64,000 nucleotides of DNA from Verrucomicrobiaceae bacterium. GTDB lineage: Bacteria > Verrucomicrobiota > Verrucomicrobiia > Verrucomicrobiales > Verrucomicrobiaceae. The stretch spans positions 992,001 through 1,056,000 of the forward strand of contig JADJPW010000001.1 of assembly GCA_016713035.1 (NCBI GenBank), read 5' to 3'. Each line of letters begins with the position of its first letter. Position 1 is the first letter of the stretch. Shown piece by piece: positions 45,362 to 54,131 of this stretch. A program made the translations under genes and the position numbers. The notes below the pieces were generated by a model. The model was given only the letters and a program-made list of their open reading frames with translations. It was not told the origin of the DNA and searched no databases.

Positions 45362-45437
45362 TGACTCGCTCCCGCCACCCTTCCCGCTCGCCCTGCGGGT
45401 GCTCCTACGTCGCATCTGTCTCACTCCGTTCGGCTGC
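45362..45437 (-). repeat. About 75-bp related element, inverted copy
   Basis: Inserted between the codons for VVYAD and AYSG of the transposase. Read on this strand it starts TTGACTCGCTCCCGCCACCC and ends CTCCGTTCGGCTGCG. The reverse complement of the 62-bp elements has the same layout (TTGATTCGCT...CACCCTTC...CCTGCGG...CTCCGCTGCG). It is therefore a diverged member of the same family in opposite orientation. Confidence 0.65.
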
Positions 45438-45503
45438 GCCTACTCGGGAGCGCCGATCGAGGCCGCGCTGGCCACCAAGAACGTCGAACCACAGATCAAT
45501 GAA

Positions 45504-45565
45504 CCGGAGCGCAGCGGAGATAGACCAGCCGCAGGCTGCCCGAAGGGTGAGCGCAGCGAATCAAA
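45504..45565 (+). repeat. 62-bp mobile-looking element, copy 2
   Basis: Inserted between the codons for INE and KEY of the transposase. It has the same length as copy 1 and shares AGCGCAGCGGAGATAGA, the CAGCCGCAGGCTG palindrome and GGTGAGCGCAGCGAATCAAA. The two differ only by small changes around the centre. Removal restores the frame. Confidence 0.88.
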
Positions 45566-45984
45566 AAGGAGTACCGGGGCCATCCGCTCACTGACGAGCA
45601 AAAAGCCAGCAACCGCGAAAAGTCGCGCACCCGGTCACGAGTGGAGCATGTGTTTGCGCAGATGAGCGGGAGCATGAAAGCTCTCTATCAAAGGTGCATC
45701 GGCATGAAGCGCAACGTGGCCTGCCTGCAACAGACCAATCTCGTGTATAACATGCTGCGTCTTGAGCAGATCAAGCGCCTCAATCTCAATGCCGCAGCGT
45801 GAGCTGTGCCCAGATCAGACCTTCAGAAATGAAAACGACTCCGAACACCCTAAATTGGCCCTTGAAGTCACTCGAGTAATTTCAAAATGACTTCTGCCTG
45901 CGGAAGTCAGGTTGCGTAAAAAATATTCAAACTCGTCTCAAATTCTGCGCTCCTTCACATCGGCTGTGATGTCGATCACGAAAT

Positions 45985-46530
45985 CGGCCAGCATTTTCAA
46001 GCCAAGGTCGCCGCGTTAGGCTTTATGGGCACCTCTGGAAACCTCATTTCTCCAGGCAATTCATTAATCGATAGCAAACACAGACCAAAAAAGGGACCAT
46101 GAAGCGCTGCAGCAAGACAAAACGAAGCGGCGGATTGTTCTCCTCCATTGAACATGAGCAGGCCGACGCCACCAAGACTATTGGCATTCTCAAGCTGTGC
46201 GAGATCATCCCCAAGAAGAGCTTTCGTCCGCTGCTCAAACCATCGCATCAAGCAAGGCGAAACGCCCCGAGGAGTTCGACACTAACCCTTCCGTGGGCCG
46301 CCAGAAAGACAGCGAAGCACGCTAGACGAAGAAGAACAACGATTCGTACTACGGCTGAAAGAACCATGTGAAGGCCAACTTGAAGACGAAGATCATCCTG
46401 AACCCCACTATTACGCCTGCCATTGTGCATGCCAGCCAGGTGTTTGAAGAACTGCTCGATAAGAAAATGCAGACCGACCTACACGATAAGCCCGATGGTT
46501 GTCAGAGTGGAGCCATCTTCGCGCGGGTGG
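45985..46530 (+). pseudogene. Degenerate IS5-type transposase remnant C
   Basis: Scattered frames retain transposase-like text: GLFSSIEHEQADATKTIGILKLCEIIPKKSFRPLL in one frame, then GRQKDSEAR(stop)TKKNNDSYYG(stop)KNHVKANLKTKI in another, and TPAIVHASQVFEELLDKKMQTD. In-frame stops and shifts make it non-functional. It is related to, but clearly diverged from, remnant B. It ends just before the duplicated FKBP upstream flank (46579). Confidence 0.7.
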
Positions 46531-46578
46531 CACAGAGGGGAGCCGACCTATATCGAAACATCGGATTTAAACGAACTT

Positions 46579-46610
46579 CACTCCCTCCATCCCCTGCCCC
46601 ATGTCCGCAT
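46579..46610 (+). repeat. Segmental duplication copy 2, upstream piece
   Basis: Matches 13265-13296 (cactccctccatcccctgcc...atgtccgc), including the FKBP start codon at 46601. The rest of this copy continues at 48167, on the other side of the IS4-type element. Confidence 0.9.
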
Positions 46611-46611
46611 T

Positions 46612-48169
46612 AGACCCAATGCCGCTAAGCAAAAAAGCGAAGAGGAGCGAAAAGAGTGCTGTACAACTGAGTAGCTGAGTCAACTAGCGGTAGATGGTAA
46701 AGCCATCCAGCCCACCGCGATACGAACATCATCTCTCTGCACGCATCCGCAAAAAACTCGGCGTCGAGCAGTTGCCCGAGGAACTGCGGGCAGAGCCAAC
46801 GCACCAAGGGCCGCGACGCAAACTTCTCGGTTGGCAACTCATCGCCGGCATGGTCGCCCAAAGTCTGCACGCTTGCGGCAGCCTACAGCAGATCATCGGT
46901 CGTTATTTTGCTGTGCGCATCAGGCTCCGCGGCGCTAAGCCAGCGTCGTTTGAAGATATCCACCCAAGCTTTCGATGCCTGCATGCGCCACTCCCTGGTG
47001 CCGCTAGCCTGTGAGCAGCGGCATCCAGCGTGTTTTTTCGCCGGGCTGCGCTTGGTCGGCATCGACGGTGGGCAGTGGAACCTGCTTAACACCGTGCAGA
47101 TCAACGCCCAAGTGCCCAAAAGCCGCAGTCGTCGTGCGCAGGCAGCCTTTGCCAAGCTCTCCATGAGCACGCTGGTCGAGCTCGGCACCCATGCACCGCT
47201 GGCCGTATCGATGTCACTGGGTGCGCTCAATGAGAAATCGCTGGCCGATCCGCTGCTCGCCGCGCTACCAGCTCGCAGCCTGCTCATCGCCGACCGCTAT
47301 TACGGGCAGGCTCCGATGCTCAAAGAACTGCAAAAACATTCGCAGCGCACGCAGAGTCACTTTTTGGTCCGAGTGCGGCAAAAGCTCTCCGTGCGAGTGC
47401 AAAGCGTGCATGCCGATGGCAGTGCGGAGGTGGTGGTGAGTCTGCGCGAGCGTGAGAGCCCATGCGCAGACTCGTCAACAACAGCTCCGTCCAAAGCTGA
47501 CGAGAAGCAGACACCCGAGGCGAACAAAGCGCGGGGCCGCCCGCGCAAACATCCGCCGATGCGCCAGAGCGAGTTGCCAGTGCGCGAGATCGTGGGGCGA
47601 GTGCGCAACGCCGCTGGAGAGTGGGTGAAGGTGCGGCTGTGGACGAGCCTGAGCGTGCAGCAGGGCAGTGCGCGTGAGTTGTTGGCGTTGTATGCGAAGC
47701 GCTGGGAACAGGAAGTCTTTTACAAAGAACTCAAGCTCGTGCTTCACGGAGGGCATTTGCTCAGCGCACAACGCACCGAGACAGCACAGCAAGAACTCGC
47801 CGCGCTCCTCATCGCCAGCTCACTGGTGGCTGAGGAGCGACTAGCCTGCGCACAGAGCAGTGAGGATGAAGAAGTCCGGCAGGCAGGAGCGCTGCGCATC
47901 AGCATGAGCCACTGTTTGGAGCACACCGTAGCGCTGCTACTGGTGCTGGAGGCAGCGCAGGGCCTCATGGACGAGGCGGCACAAGGAGTGCTGGTGCGCC
48001 GAGTGCGAGAGCAAATCGCCCAAGCCGCGTTGCCAGCGCGACGAAGACGTAGTTGCCAGCGCAAGGTGCGACAGCCCGTGAGCAAATGGCCACGCCTGCT
48101 CTCGACCTCTTCTCTCCAAGCCAGCGACGATCTCATCATCGACCCTTTTGCTTAGCGGCATTGGGTCTA
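46612..48169 (+). mobile_element. IS4-family insertion sequence, about 1.55 kb
   Basis: Perfect 21-bp terminal inverted repeats lie at 46614-46634 and 48146-48166 (ACCCAATGCCGCTAAGC at the left end). TAG flanks both ends, and no longer target duplication is visible. The interior encodes one transposase in two frames. The element sits just after the third codon of the second FKBP copy, separating its start codon from the body. Confidence 0.92.
46694..48155 (+). pseudogene. IS4-family DDE transposase, frameshifted
   Basis: The N-terminal part (ARIRKKLGVEQLPEELRAEP...GWQLIAGMVAQSLHACGSLQQIIGRYF) is in one frame from 46694. The rest continues in another from about 46908 (SGSAALSQRRLKISTQAF, VGIDGGQWNLLNT with an Asp, LLIADRYY with the second Asp, and the YAKRWEQEVFYKELKLVLHGG Y-(2)R-(3)E-(6)K signature of the IS4 family). 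A one- or two-base shift near 46905-46915 joins them. Without it the enzyme would be truncated. A programmed shift cannot be excluded, but no slippery run is obvious. Confidence 0.85.
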
Positions 48170-48556
48170 GCCATCGGCAAAGCCTTCCTCACTGAAAATG
48201 CCTCCAAGCTCGGCGTCACCACGACCGCCAGCGGCCTCCAATACCTCATCCTCACCCCTGGCACCGGAAAACGGCCCAAGGCCACCGACACCGTCGTCGT
48301 GAACTACCGTGGCACGCTCATCAATGGCGTCGAATTCGACAGCAGCTACCTCGCAGGCCGTGAGCCCGCAGAATTCCCGCTCAATCGCGTCATCAAAGGC
48401 TGGACCGAGGGGCTCCAAACCATGCAGGAAGGCGGCAAAACACGCTTTTTCATCCCCAGCCACCTCGCTTATGGAAAACGCGGTGCTGGCCTCGATATCG
48501 GCCCCGACGAGACCCTCATCTTTGAGGTCGAACTGCTGAAAGTGTGGGAAGATTGA
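48086..48556 (+). CDS. FKBP-type peptidyl-prolyl isomerase (copy 2), start displaced by IS
   Basis: From LAIGKAF (48167) onward it is nearly identical to the 132-aa FKBP at 13287. Its native start codon (46601) is now 1.55 kb away on the other side of the IS. The frame is open backwards into the IS end, so translation could begin at an IS-borne ATG (48086 or 48053), giving a 34- or 45-residue foreign leader (for example MATPALDLFSPSQ). Whether it is expressed is unknown; the catalytic FKBP fold itself is intact. Confidence 0.7.
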   Translation: MATPALDLFSPSQRRSHHRPFCLAALGLAIGKAFLTENASKLGVTTTASGLQYLILTPGTGKRPKATDTVVVNYRGTLINGVEFDSSYLAGREPAEFPLNRVIKGWTEGLQTMQEGGKTRFFIPSHLAYGKRGAGLDIGPDETLIFEVELLKVWED

Positions 48557-48758
48557 GCCCTAGACCGCCCAGCGGGCACACTTATCCCCAATCCGGCCAG
48601 CAGAATGTGAACAACACTTTCTTGCCGCCGATGGCCCGAATCGCTTGAATCAGCGGCATGAAAAGTGCCCGCACCATCGCCCCAGCCGCCTCTGGCAAGG
48701 TTTTGCGGCATTTACTCACGGGCCTGCTCGATACCGCACAGCGAGATGTCGCCCGGCT
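48167..48758 (+). repeat. Segmental duplication, copy 2 main part
   Basis: 592 nt matching 13297-13887 with about six substitutions (for example aagctc versus aagccc, and gaccgc versus gacagc after the FKBP stop). It includes the FKBP body, the intergenic spacer and the first ~100 nt of the CHAD gene, which here continues intact. Confidence 0.95.
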
Positions 48759-49488
48759 TTCCACACACGAAGCCGTCGCTACGCATCAGCTCCGTGTACG
48801 AATGAAAAAACTCCTCTCCCTGCTGCGCCTCGGGCAGGATGCACTGCCAGAGCCCGTCTTTGAGGCCATGCGCATGCACATCCGCGCCGTGAAGAATGCC
48901 TGCTCTGCCCGCCGTGACCGCCAAGTGCGCCAGCGCCTCCTCACGAAGCTCTCCCGCCGCTTTCACCTGCCACTCCCACCGCAGCCGCACAGGACTCTGC
49001 GCATGCCCGCAGCACCATCCGCCACATTTTTGCGCCACCAGCTCTGCGCCTTGGAGCAACTGCTCGAAACCACCCGCATCGACACCCTCAGCCCTGAGCA
49101 AGTCCTCGCTGCCCATGCCCTCAGCTACCGCAAAGGCCGCCGCCTCATGAAACAGGCCTTTGAGAGCACGCAGGAGGACATCCTCCACCGCTGGCGGCAC
49201 CGGGTCAAAGACCTGCACTACCAGACCCTCGCGCTCTCGCACATGCCCGGCGCGACACGGCGTGTGCGTCGCTCCCGCAAGCTCGGGGCCATCCTCGGCC
49301 GTGAGCGTGATCTGGGGCTCCTCGCCCATGATCGACTCTGCGCCTCGCCGCGCAGCGCCTGGCACCGTCTCATCCACGAGTGCCGATCCCGGCTCCGAGA
49401 CCGCCTCCTGCTCCTCGGGCGGAAGCTCTACGACCCCGCAGCGCACAGCTTCTCGCAAAAAATGCGTCGGCAGGCCATCCACGCCTGA
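48658..49488 (+). CDS. CHAD-domain protein
   Basis: 276 aa. The CHAD (conserved histidine alpha-helical) signature STHEAVATHQLRVRMKKLLSLLRL (about 39-62) and a second copy of the motif (ILHRWRHRVKDLHYQTLAL, about 178-196) give the usual two-repeat helical bundle with basic residues that bind polyphosphate. No CYTH/triphosphatase domain or gene is attached, so it is a stand-alone CHAD protein, possibly a polyphosphate-granule-associated factor. The first 34 codons also exist as a truncated duplicate at 13787. Confidence 0.9.
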   Translation: MKSARTIAPAASGKVLRHLLTGLLDTAQRDVARLSTHEAVATHQLRVRMKKLLSLLRLGQDALPEPVFEAMRMHIRAVKNACSARRDRQVRQRLLTKLSRRFHLPLPPQPHRTLRMPAAPSATFLRHQLCALEQLLETTRIDTLSPEQVLAAHALSYRKGRRLMKQAFESTQEDILHRWRHRVKDLHYQTLALSHMPGATRRVRRSRKLGAILGRERDLGLLAHDRLCASPRSAWHRLIHECRSRLRDRLLLLGRKLYDPAAHSFSQKMRRQAIHA

Positions 49489-49543
49489 TTCATCACTCGT
49501 ACGACTTGCCACCCTCTCCCGCGTCGCCACTGTGCCCGCCCTC

Positions 49544-51070
49544 ATGGCGAAAAAATCATCCTCCTCCGGCATCTGCTATCTCGTTGGCGCAGGCCCCGGC
49601 GACCCCGGCCTCCTCACGATCAAAGGTAAAGAGTGCATCGAAGCCGCCGACGCCCTCGTCTATGACTACCTCTGCAATCCAGAGCTGCTCAAGCATGGCA
49701 AAGCAGACGCCCAGCGCATCTACGTCGGGAAAAAAGCTGGCGACCACACCCTCAGCCAAGAAGAGATCAATCAGCTCATCGTCAAACTCACACGTGAAGG
49801 CAAAATCGTCACCCGGCTCAAAGGTGGCGACCCCGTGCTCTTTGGACGTGGTGCTGAGGAGGCCGCCGAGCTCGCAGAGGCCGGTGTCCGCTTTGAGATC
49901 GTCCCTGGCATCACCTCAGCCATCGCTGGGCCTGCTTATGCTGGCATCCCCGTCACACACCGCTCCCATGCCAGCCAGCTCACCATCTTCACCGGACACG
50001 AAGACCCCACCAAGAGCGAAACCTCCCTCGACTACACCAAGCTCGCCCAGGCAGACGGCACCAAAGTCTTCCTCATGGGCATCGAACGCATCACCGAGAT
50101 CACCGCAGAGCTCATCCGCCACGGCGCAGCACACACCACCCCGATCGCCCTCGTCCGCTGGGCCACCACAGGCCGTCAGCAGACCCTCATCGGCACCCTC
50201 CAGGACATCCCGGACAAGGTAAAAGCCGCTGGCTTCAAAGCACCCGCCGTCGCCGTCGTCGGAGATGTCGTCACCGAGCGTGACACGCTGAACTGGTTTG
50301 AAAACCGCCCACTCTTTGGCCGCCGCATCGTCGTCACCCGCACACGCCAGCAGGCCGGCGTCCTCAGCAAGCAGCTCGCCGTCCTCGGAGCAGATGTCAT
50401 CGAGCTACCCACCATCCGCATCGAGGAGCCACGCGACTTACTCGGCTTCGGAGAGCTGGTGCAGGACTGCCATAAATACGACTGGATCGTCTTCACCAGC
50501 CCGAACGGCGTGGACGCTTTCTTCACGATGTTCGACAAGCTCTACAATGACGCACGCAGCATCGGCCCAGCACGCATCGCCTGCGTCGGCCCCGGCACCG
50601 CAGACAAAGTCCGCGCACGCCACCTCGCCGTCGATTTGATGCCCGAGAAAAACTTCGTCGCCGAAGGCCTGGTCAAAGCCTTCAAAGACAACATCGACGT
50701 CGAAAACCAGACCATCCTCTGGGTCAAAGGAGCAGAGACGCGTGAAGTCATCGCCAATGAACTCACCGGACTCCGCGCCATCGTGGATGAAGCCATCGGC
50801 TACTGCACCGTCGCCGAGCGGGATGACAATCTCGAAGCTCTCGCCCGTCTCAAAAACGAAGGCGCAGACGTCATCACCTTCACCAGCGCCTCCACCGTGG
50901 AGCACTTCTTCGCCCTCGGCGTCGAGCTGCCAGAGGGCTGCCAGATCGCCAGCATCGGCCCTGTCACCAGTGATGCACTGAAAAAGCTCGGCAAGCCCAT
51001 CCACATCGAGGCCAAGCAGTCCACCATCCCCGGACTCGTCAGCGCCATCCAGAAACACCTCGCGAAGTAA
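49544..51070 (+). CDS. Uroporphyrinogen-III C-methyltransferase / uroporphyrinogen-III synthase fusion
   Basis: 508 aa from MAKKSSSSG (ATG 49544). Residues about 8-255 are a SAM-dependent CobA/SUMT domain: YLVGAGPGDPGLLTIKG, VTRLKGGDPVLFGRGAEEA, FEIVPGITSAIAGPAYAGIPVTHR. Residues about 262-508 are a HemD synthase domain (RRIVVTRTRQQAGVLSKQL, DWIVFTSPNGVDAFF, VDEAIGYCTV, ITFTSASTVEHFF, IGPVTSDAL). One protein thus converts hydroxymethylbilane to uroporphyrinogen III and methylates it towards sirohaem or cobalamin. No other haem gene is adjacent. The same fusion is known from several bacterial groups. Confidence 0.95.
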   Translation: MAKKSSSSGICYLVGAGPGDPGLLTIKGKECIEAADALVYDYLCNPELLKHGKADAQRIYVGKKAGDHTLSQEEINQLIVKLTREGKIVTRLKGGDPVLFGRGAEEAAELAEAGVRFEIVPGITSAIAGPAYAGIPVTHRSHASQLTIFTGHEDPTKSETSLDYTKLAQADGTKVFLMGIERITEITAELIRHGAAHTTPIALVRWATTGRQQTLIGTLQDIPDKVKAAGFKAPAVAVVGDVVTERDTLNWFENRPLFGRRIVVTRTRQQAGVLSKQLAVLGADVIELPTIRIEEPRDLLGFGELVQDCHKYDWIVFTSPNGVDAFFTMFDKLYNDARSIGPARIACVGPGTADKVRARHLAVDLMPEKNFVAEGLVKAFKDNIDVENQTILWVKGAETREVIANELTGLRAIVDEAIGYCTVAERDDNLEALARLKNEGADVITFTSASTVEHFFALGVELPEGCQIASIGPVTSDALKKLGKPIHIEAKQSTIPGLVSAIQKHLAK

Positions 51071-51108
51071 AACCACTCCGCGTCCGTAATCCTCGGCGGT
51101 TCCCTTTC

Positions 51109-54012
51109 ATGAAAGCCGCCGCCTTCATCCTTTCCCTCCTCCTCGCACTGCACGCCGCATCATCGGCCCATGCAGACCTGCGCCCCATTCTCCAGACCTA
51201 CTGCCTCGGCTGTCACTCCACCGCAGAGCAGAAAGGAGAGCTCGATCTCGAAGCCTCCGACATCCACCGCCAGCCGCACATCTGGGAAGACGTGCTCGAC
51301 CAGCTCACGCTCGGAGAAATGCCGCCGAAGGACGAAAAGCAGCTCCCACCCAGCGAAAAACAGCAGCTCATCACCTCCATCCGCCGCACGCTCGATCAGA
51401 TCGCCCTCGCCAGCGCGGGTGATCCCGGCCCCGTCATCCTCCGGCGTCTCTCCAACATGGAGTACACCTACACTTTGCGTGATCTCACCGGCATCGACAC
51501 GCTCGATCCCGCACGCGAATTCCCCGTCGATGGTGCTGCGGGCGAAGGCTTCAGCAATGCAGGCGCAGCCCTCGTCATGTCCCCTGCCCTGCTCACCAAA
51601 TACCTCGACGCCGCCAAAGAAGTCACCTCCCACGCCATCTTCACTCCCCACGGCATGCGCTGGTCAGCCAGCACCACCGCACGCGATTGGACAGATGAGA
51701 CACTCACCGCCATCCGCCAGTTTTATGCCCGATACACCGCCCAGACCGGTGCACAGTCCATGAACCTCCAGGGCGTGAAATTCGATACCAATGCTGGAGG
51801 CCGCCTCCCACTCAACACCTACCTCGATGCCCTCCAAGGCCGCCATGATGGAGCCGGACTCAGTACCAAATACCTCCGCATCCTGCGCCAGGCACTCACC
51901 AGCACCCAGCCCTCCATTTTGCTCGATCCACTGCGAGCAAAATATCGGCAAAAACAACTCACCGCCGCCGACATCGAGCCCTGGCAGCAAATCCTCTGGC
52001 GATTCGCCACCATAGGCCACATCGGCAAAGAAAATGGCCCCAAAGGCTGGCAAGAGCCCCTCACCCCACTGGCCACCCAGCACGAGTTACGCCTCAAGCT
52101 CACGCCGCCGAAAAACTCCACCGCACTCAAGCTCTACCTCACCGCCACCGATGCTGGCGACGGCAGTGAAGGTGACGCCGCCTTCTGGCAAAACGCCCGC
52201 ATCGTCGTCAAAGGCAAGCCCGACCACAAAGTGCTCGATCTGGCCATCACCAAGACACCCCAAGTCATCGAACTCAGCCTCCCCGCTGCTCAAATCGTCC
52301 TAGGGGCAGAATTCGTCATCAGCGCCAAACATAACGCCGGCAGCGTCCAGGTCCAAATCCTCACCGAACCGCCGAAAAGCCTCTCAGGCCTCCAATCCGG
52401 CTATGCAGCCGCTTTGACCACCAAAGGCCAATGGAGCGACAACAACCTCCGCACCACACACAGCGCTCCCATCCTCGTCGCAGACGATTCACCCGCCAAA
52501 AAACGCCTCACAGCCGCTTTTGACGACTTCCGCGCTCTCTTCCCCATCGCACTCTGCTACACCAAAATCGTCCCCGTCGATGAAGTCGTCACCCTCACCC
52601 TCTTTTTCCGCGAGGACAGTGAGCTGAAGCGCCTCATCCTCACAGAGGCAGAAACCGCCGCCCTCGATCGCCTCTGGGACCAGCTCCTCTTCGTCAGCGA
52701 GGCCCCGCTCAAGCAAGTCGATGCCTTTGAGCAGCTCTATCAGTTCGCCACACAGGACGCCAAACCCAGCGCCTTCGAGCCCATGCGCCAGCCCATCCTC
52801 CAGGCCGCCGCCGCATTCAAAACACAGCAAAAAAACACCATCCCCACCCAGCAGCAAGCCGTCCTCGACTTCGCAGCCAAAGCCTGGCGCCGTCCGCTCA
52901 CTGAAAAAGAAATCACCTCCCTCCGCGCCTTCTCACCGCAGCTCATGCTCATCCGTGTGCTCACCGCACCAGCCTTCCTCTACCGCATCGAAAAAACACC
53001 TCCTAAAACCGCCCCCATCAGCTGCGAAGAGCTCGCCACCCGCCTCAGCTACTTCCTTTGGTCCTCCGCACCAGACACCGCCCTGCGCAGCGCCGACCTG
53101 CATGATCCGCAGATCCTCACCGCCCAGATCCAGCGCATGCTCCGCAGCCCAAAGATCCGCCGCCTCGCCCTCGAATTCGGCTGCCAGTGGCTCCACATCC
53201 GTGACCTCGACACCCTCGAAGAAAAAAGCCAGCGCCACTTCCCCACCTTCCTCTCCCTCCGCCCCCACATGCAGGAAGAAGTCACCCGCTTCATCACCGA
53301 CCTCATCCAGAACAACCGCAGCGCCCTCTCCCTCCTCGACGCCGATCACACCTTCCTCAACGAGCCACTCGCCACCCACTACGGCCTCCCCCTCCCGCCC
53401 ACCGCTCTCCATCAACCACCGAGCACCTGGTTCCGCATCGACGGCCTTCAACAAAGAGGCCGCGGCGGCATCCTCGGCTTCGCTGCCACACTCGCCCGCC
53501 ATTCCGGTGCCTCCCGTACCAGCGCCATCCTACGCGGCACCTGGCTCAGTGAAGTCATCCTCGGTGACAAACTGCCCACACCACCCAAAGGCGTCCCCAC
53601 CCTGCCCGAGGAAGCCCCCGCAGACCTCACCGAGCGCCAACTCATCGAGCGTCACAGCCGCGACACCAACTGCATCGGCTGCCACAAGCGCATCGACCCC
53701 TACGGCTTCGCCCTTGAGGGCTTCGACGCCATCGGCCGCACCCGAACTGCCGATACCCGCACCCACCTCCCAGACGGCACTGCCATCGGCGGCCTCGCAG
53801 ACCTCCGCACCCACCTCCTCACCACACGCCGCAGTGATTTCCTCCGTCACTTCAGCCGCAAGCTCCTCGGCTACGCCCTCGGTCGCAGCATCCAGCTCTC
53901 CGACAAGCCCCTCCTCGACACCATGGTCACCAGCGACCTCCATCTCCACACCCTCATCACCCACATCATCCGCAGCCCCCAATTTCAACAAATCAGGGGC
54001 CAAAATCCATGA
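51109..54012 (+). CDS. Planctomycete-type cytochrome protein (DUF1587/1592/1588/1585 architecture)
   Basis: 967 aa. Signal peptide (AAAFILSLLLALHAASSAHA), cytochrome-like haem motif CLGCH (about 31-35) with a GEMPPKDEKQLP block, then RRLSNMEYTYTLRDLTGID (DUF1587), a carbohydrate-binding-like middle (about 320-430), the DUF1592-like LATRLSYFLWSSAPDTALR region, DUF1588 (RRGGILGFAATLARHSGASRTSAILRG, NCIGCHKRIDPYGFALEGFDAIGRTR) and the C-terminal DUF1585 helix bundle. A second CxxCH (CIGCH) sits in DUF1588. Secreted; typical of PVC bacteria and implicated by association in polysaccharide breakdown. Often paired with a DUF1552 gene, which is absent here. Confidence 0.9.
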   Translation: MKAAAFILSLLLALHAASSAHADLRPILQTYCLGCHSTAEQKGELDLEASDIHRQPHIWEDVLDQLTLGEMPPKDEKQLPPSEKQQLITSIRRTLDQIALASAGDPGPVILRRLSNMEYTYTLRDLTGIDTLDPAREFPVDGAAGEGFSNAGAALVMSPALLTKYLDAAKEVTSHAIFTPHGMRWSASTTARDWTDETLTAIRQFYARYTAQTGAQSMNLQGVKFDTNAGGRLPLNTYLDALQGRHDGAGLSTKYLRILRQALTSTQPSILLDPLRAKYRQKQLTAADIEPWQQILWRFATIGHIGKENGPKGWQEPLTPLATQHELRLKLTPPKNSTALKLYLTATDAGDGSEGDAAFWQNARIVVKGKPDHKVLDLAITKTPQVIELSLPAAQIVLGAEFVISAKHNAGSVQVQILTEPPKSLSGLQSGYAAALTTKGQWSDNNLRTTHSAPILVADDSPAKKRLTAAFDDFRALFPIALCYTKIVPVDEVVTLTLFFREDSELKRLILTEAETAALDRLWDQLLFVSEAPLKQVDAFEQLYQFATQDAKPSAFEPMRQPILQAAAAFKTQQKNTIPTQQQAVLDFAAKAWRRPLTEKEITSLRAFSPQLMLIRVLTAPAFLYRIEKTPPKTAPISCEELATRLSYFLWSSAPDTALRSADLHDPQILTAQIQRMLRSPKIRRLALEFGCQWLHIRDLDTLEEKSQRHFPTFLSLRPHMQEEVTRFITDLIQNNRSALSLLDADHTFLNEPLATHYGLPLPPTALHQPPSTWFRIDGLQQRGRGGILGFAATLARHSGASRTSAILRGTWLSEVILGDKLPTPPKGVPTLPEEAPADLTERQLIERHSRDTNCIGCHKRIDPYGFALEGFDAIGRTRTADTRTHLPDGTAIGGLADLRTHLLTTRRSDFLRHFSRKLLGYALGRSIQLSDKPLLDTMVTSDLHLHTLITHIIRSPQFQQIRGQNP

Positions 54013-54131
54013 ACCTCTGAGCGTGATCCATACTCACCTCGCAGGAAGAGATGCTGACAAATCGCCACTTTCTGCGCAACATGCAGCATTTTCGTGGCCC
54101 TCAGCATCAGCCCTCGCACCTCTCCACTGGC

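Larger units (their letters stand above)
44549..45802 (+). pseudogene. IS5-family transposase remnant B, broken by three short insertions
   Basis: The joined frames give a full-length transposase: FGNPGLFDEFVQNLDV..., GGRPRFHPMLMFKVLVLQRLHGLADD, TVDASFAEVPKQRNSREDN, THYGYKDHVKVDVK, VVYAD|AYSG, HPLTDEQKASNREKSRTRSRVEHVFAQM, and LVYNMLRLEQIKRLN. The coding line is interrupted at 44879-44940, about 45362-45437 and 45504-45565 by short repeat insertions whose removal restores the reading frame at the first and third sites. GTG start at 44549. It cannot make a functional enzyme in its present form. Confidence 0.9.

Noticed and set aside
46694..48155. Programmed frameshift in the IS4-type transposase
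   Set aside because: No slippery heptamer is visible at the frame change, and IS4 elements normally encode one continuous ORF; an indel is simpler.
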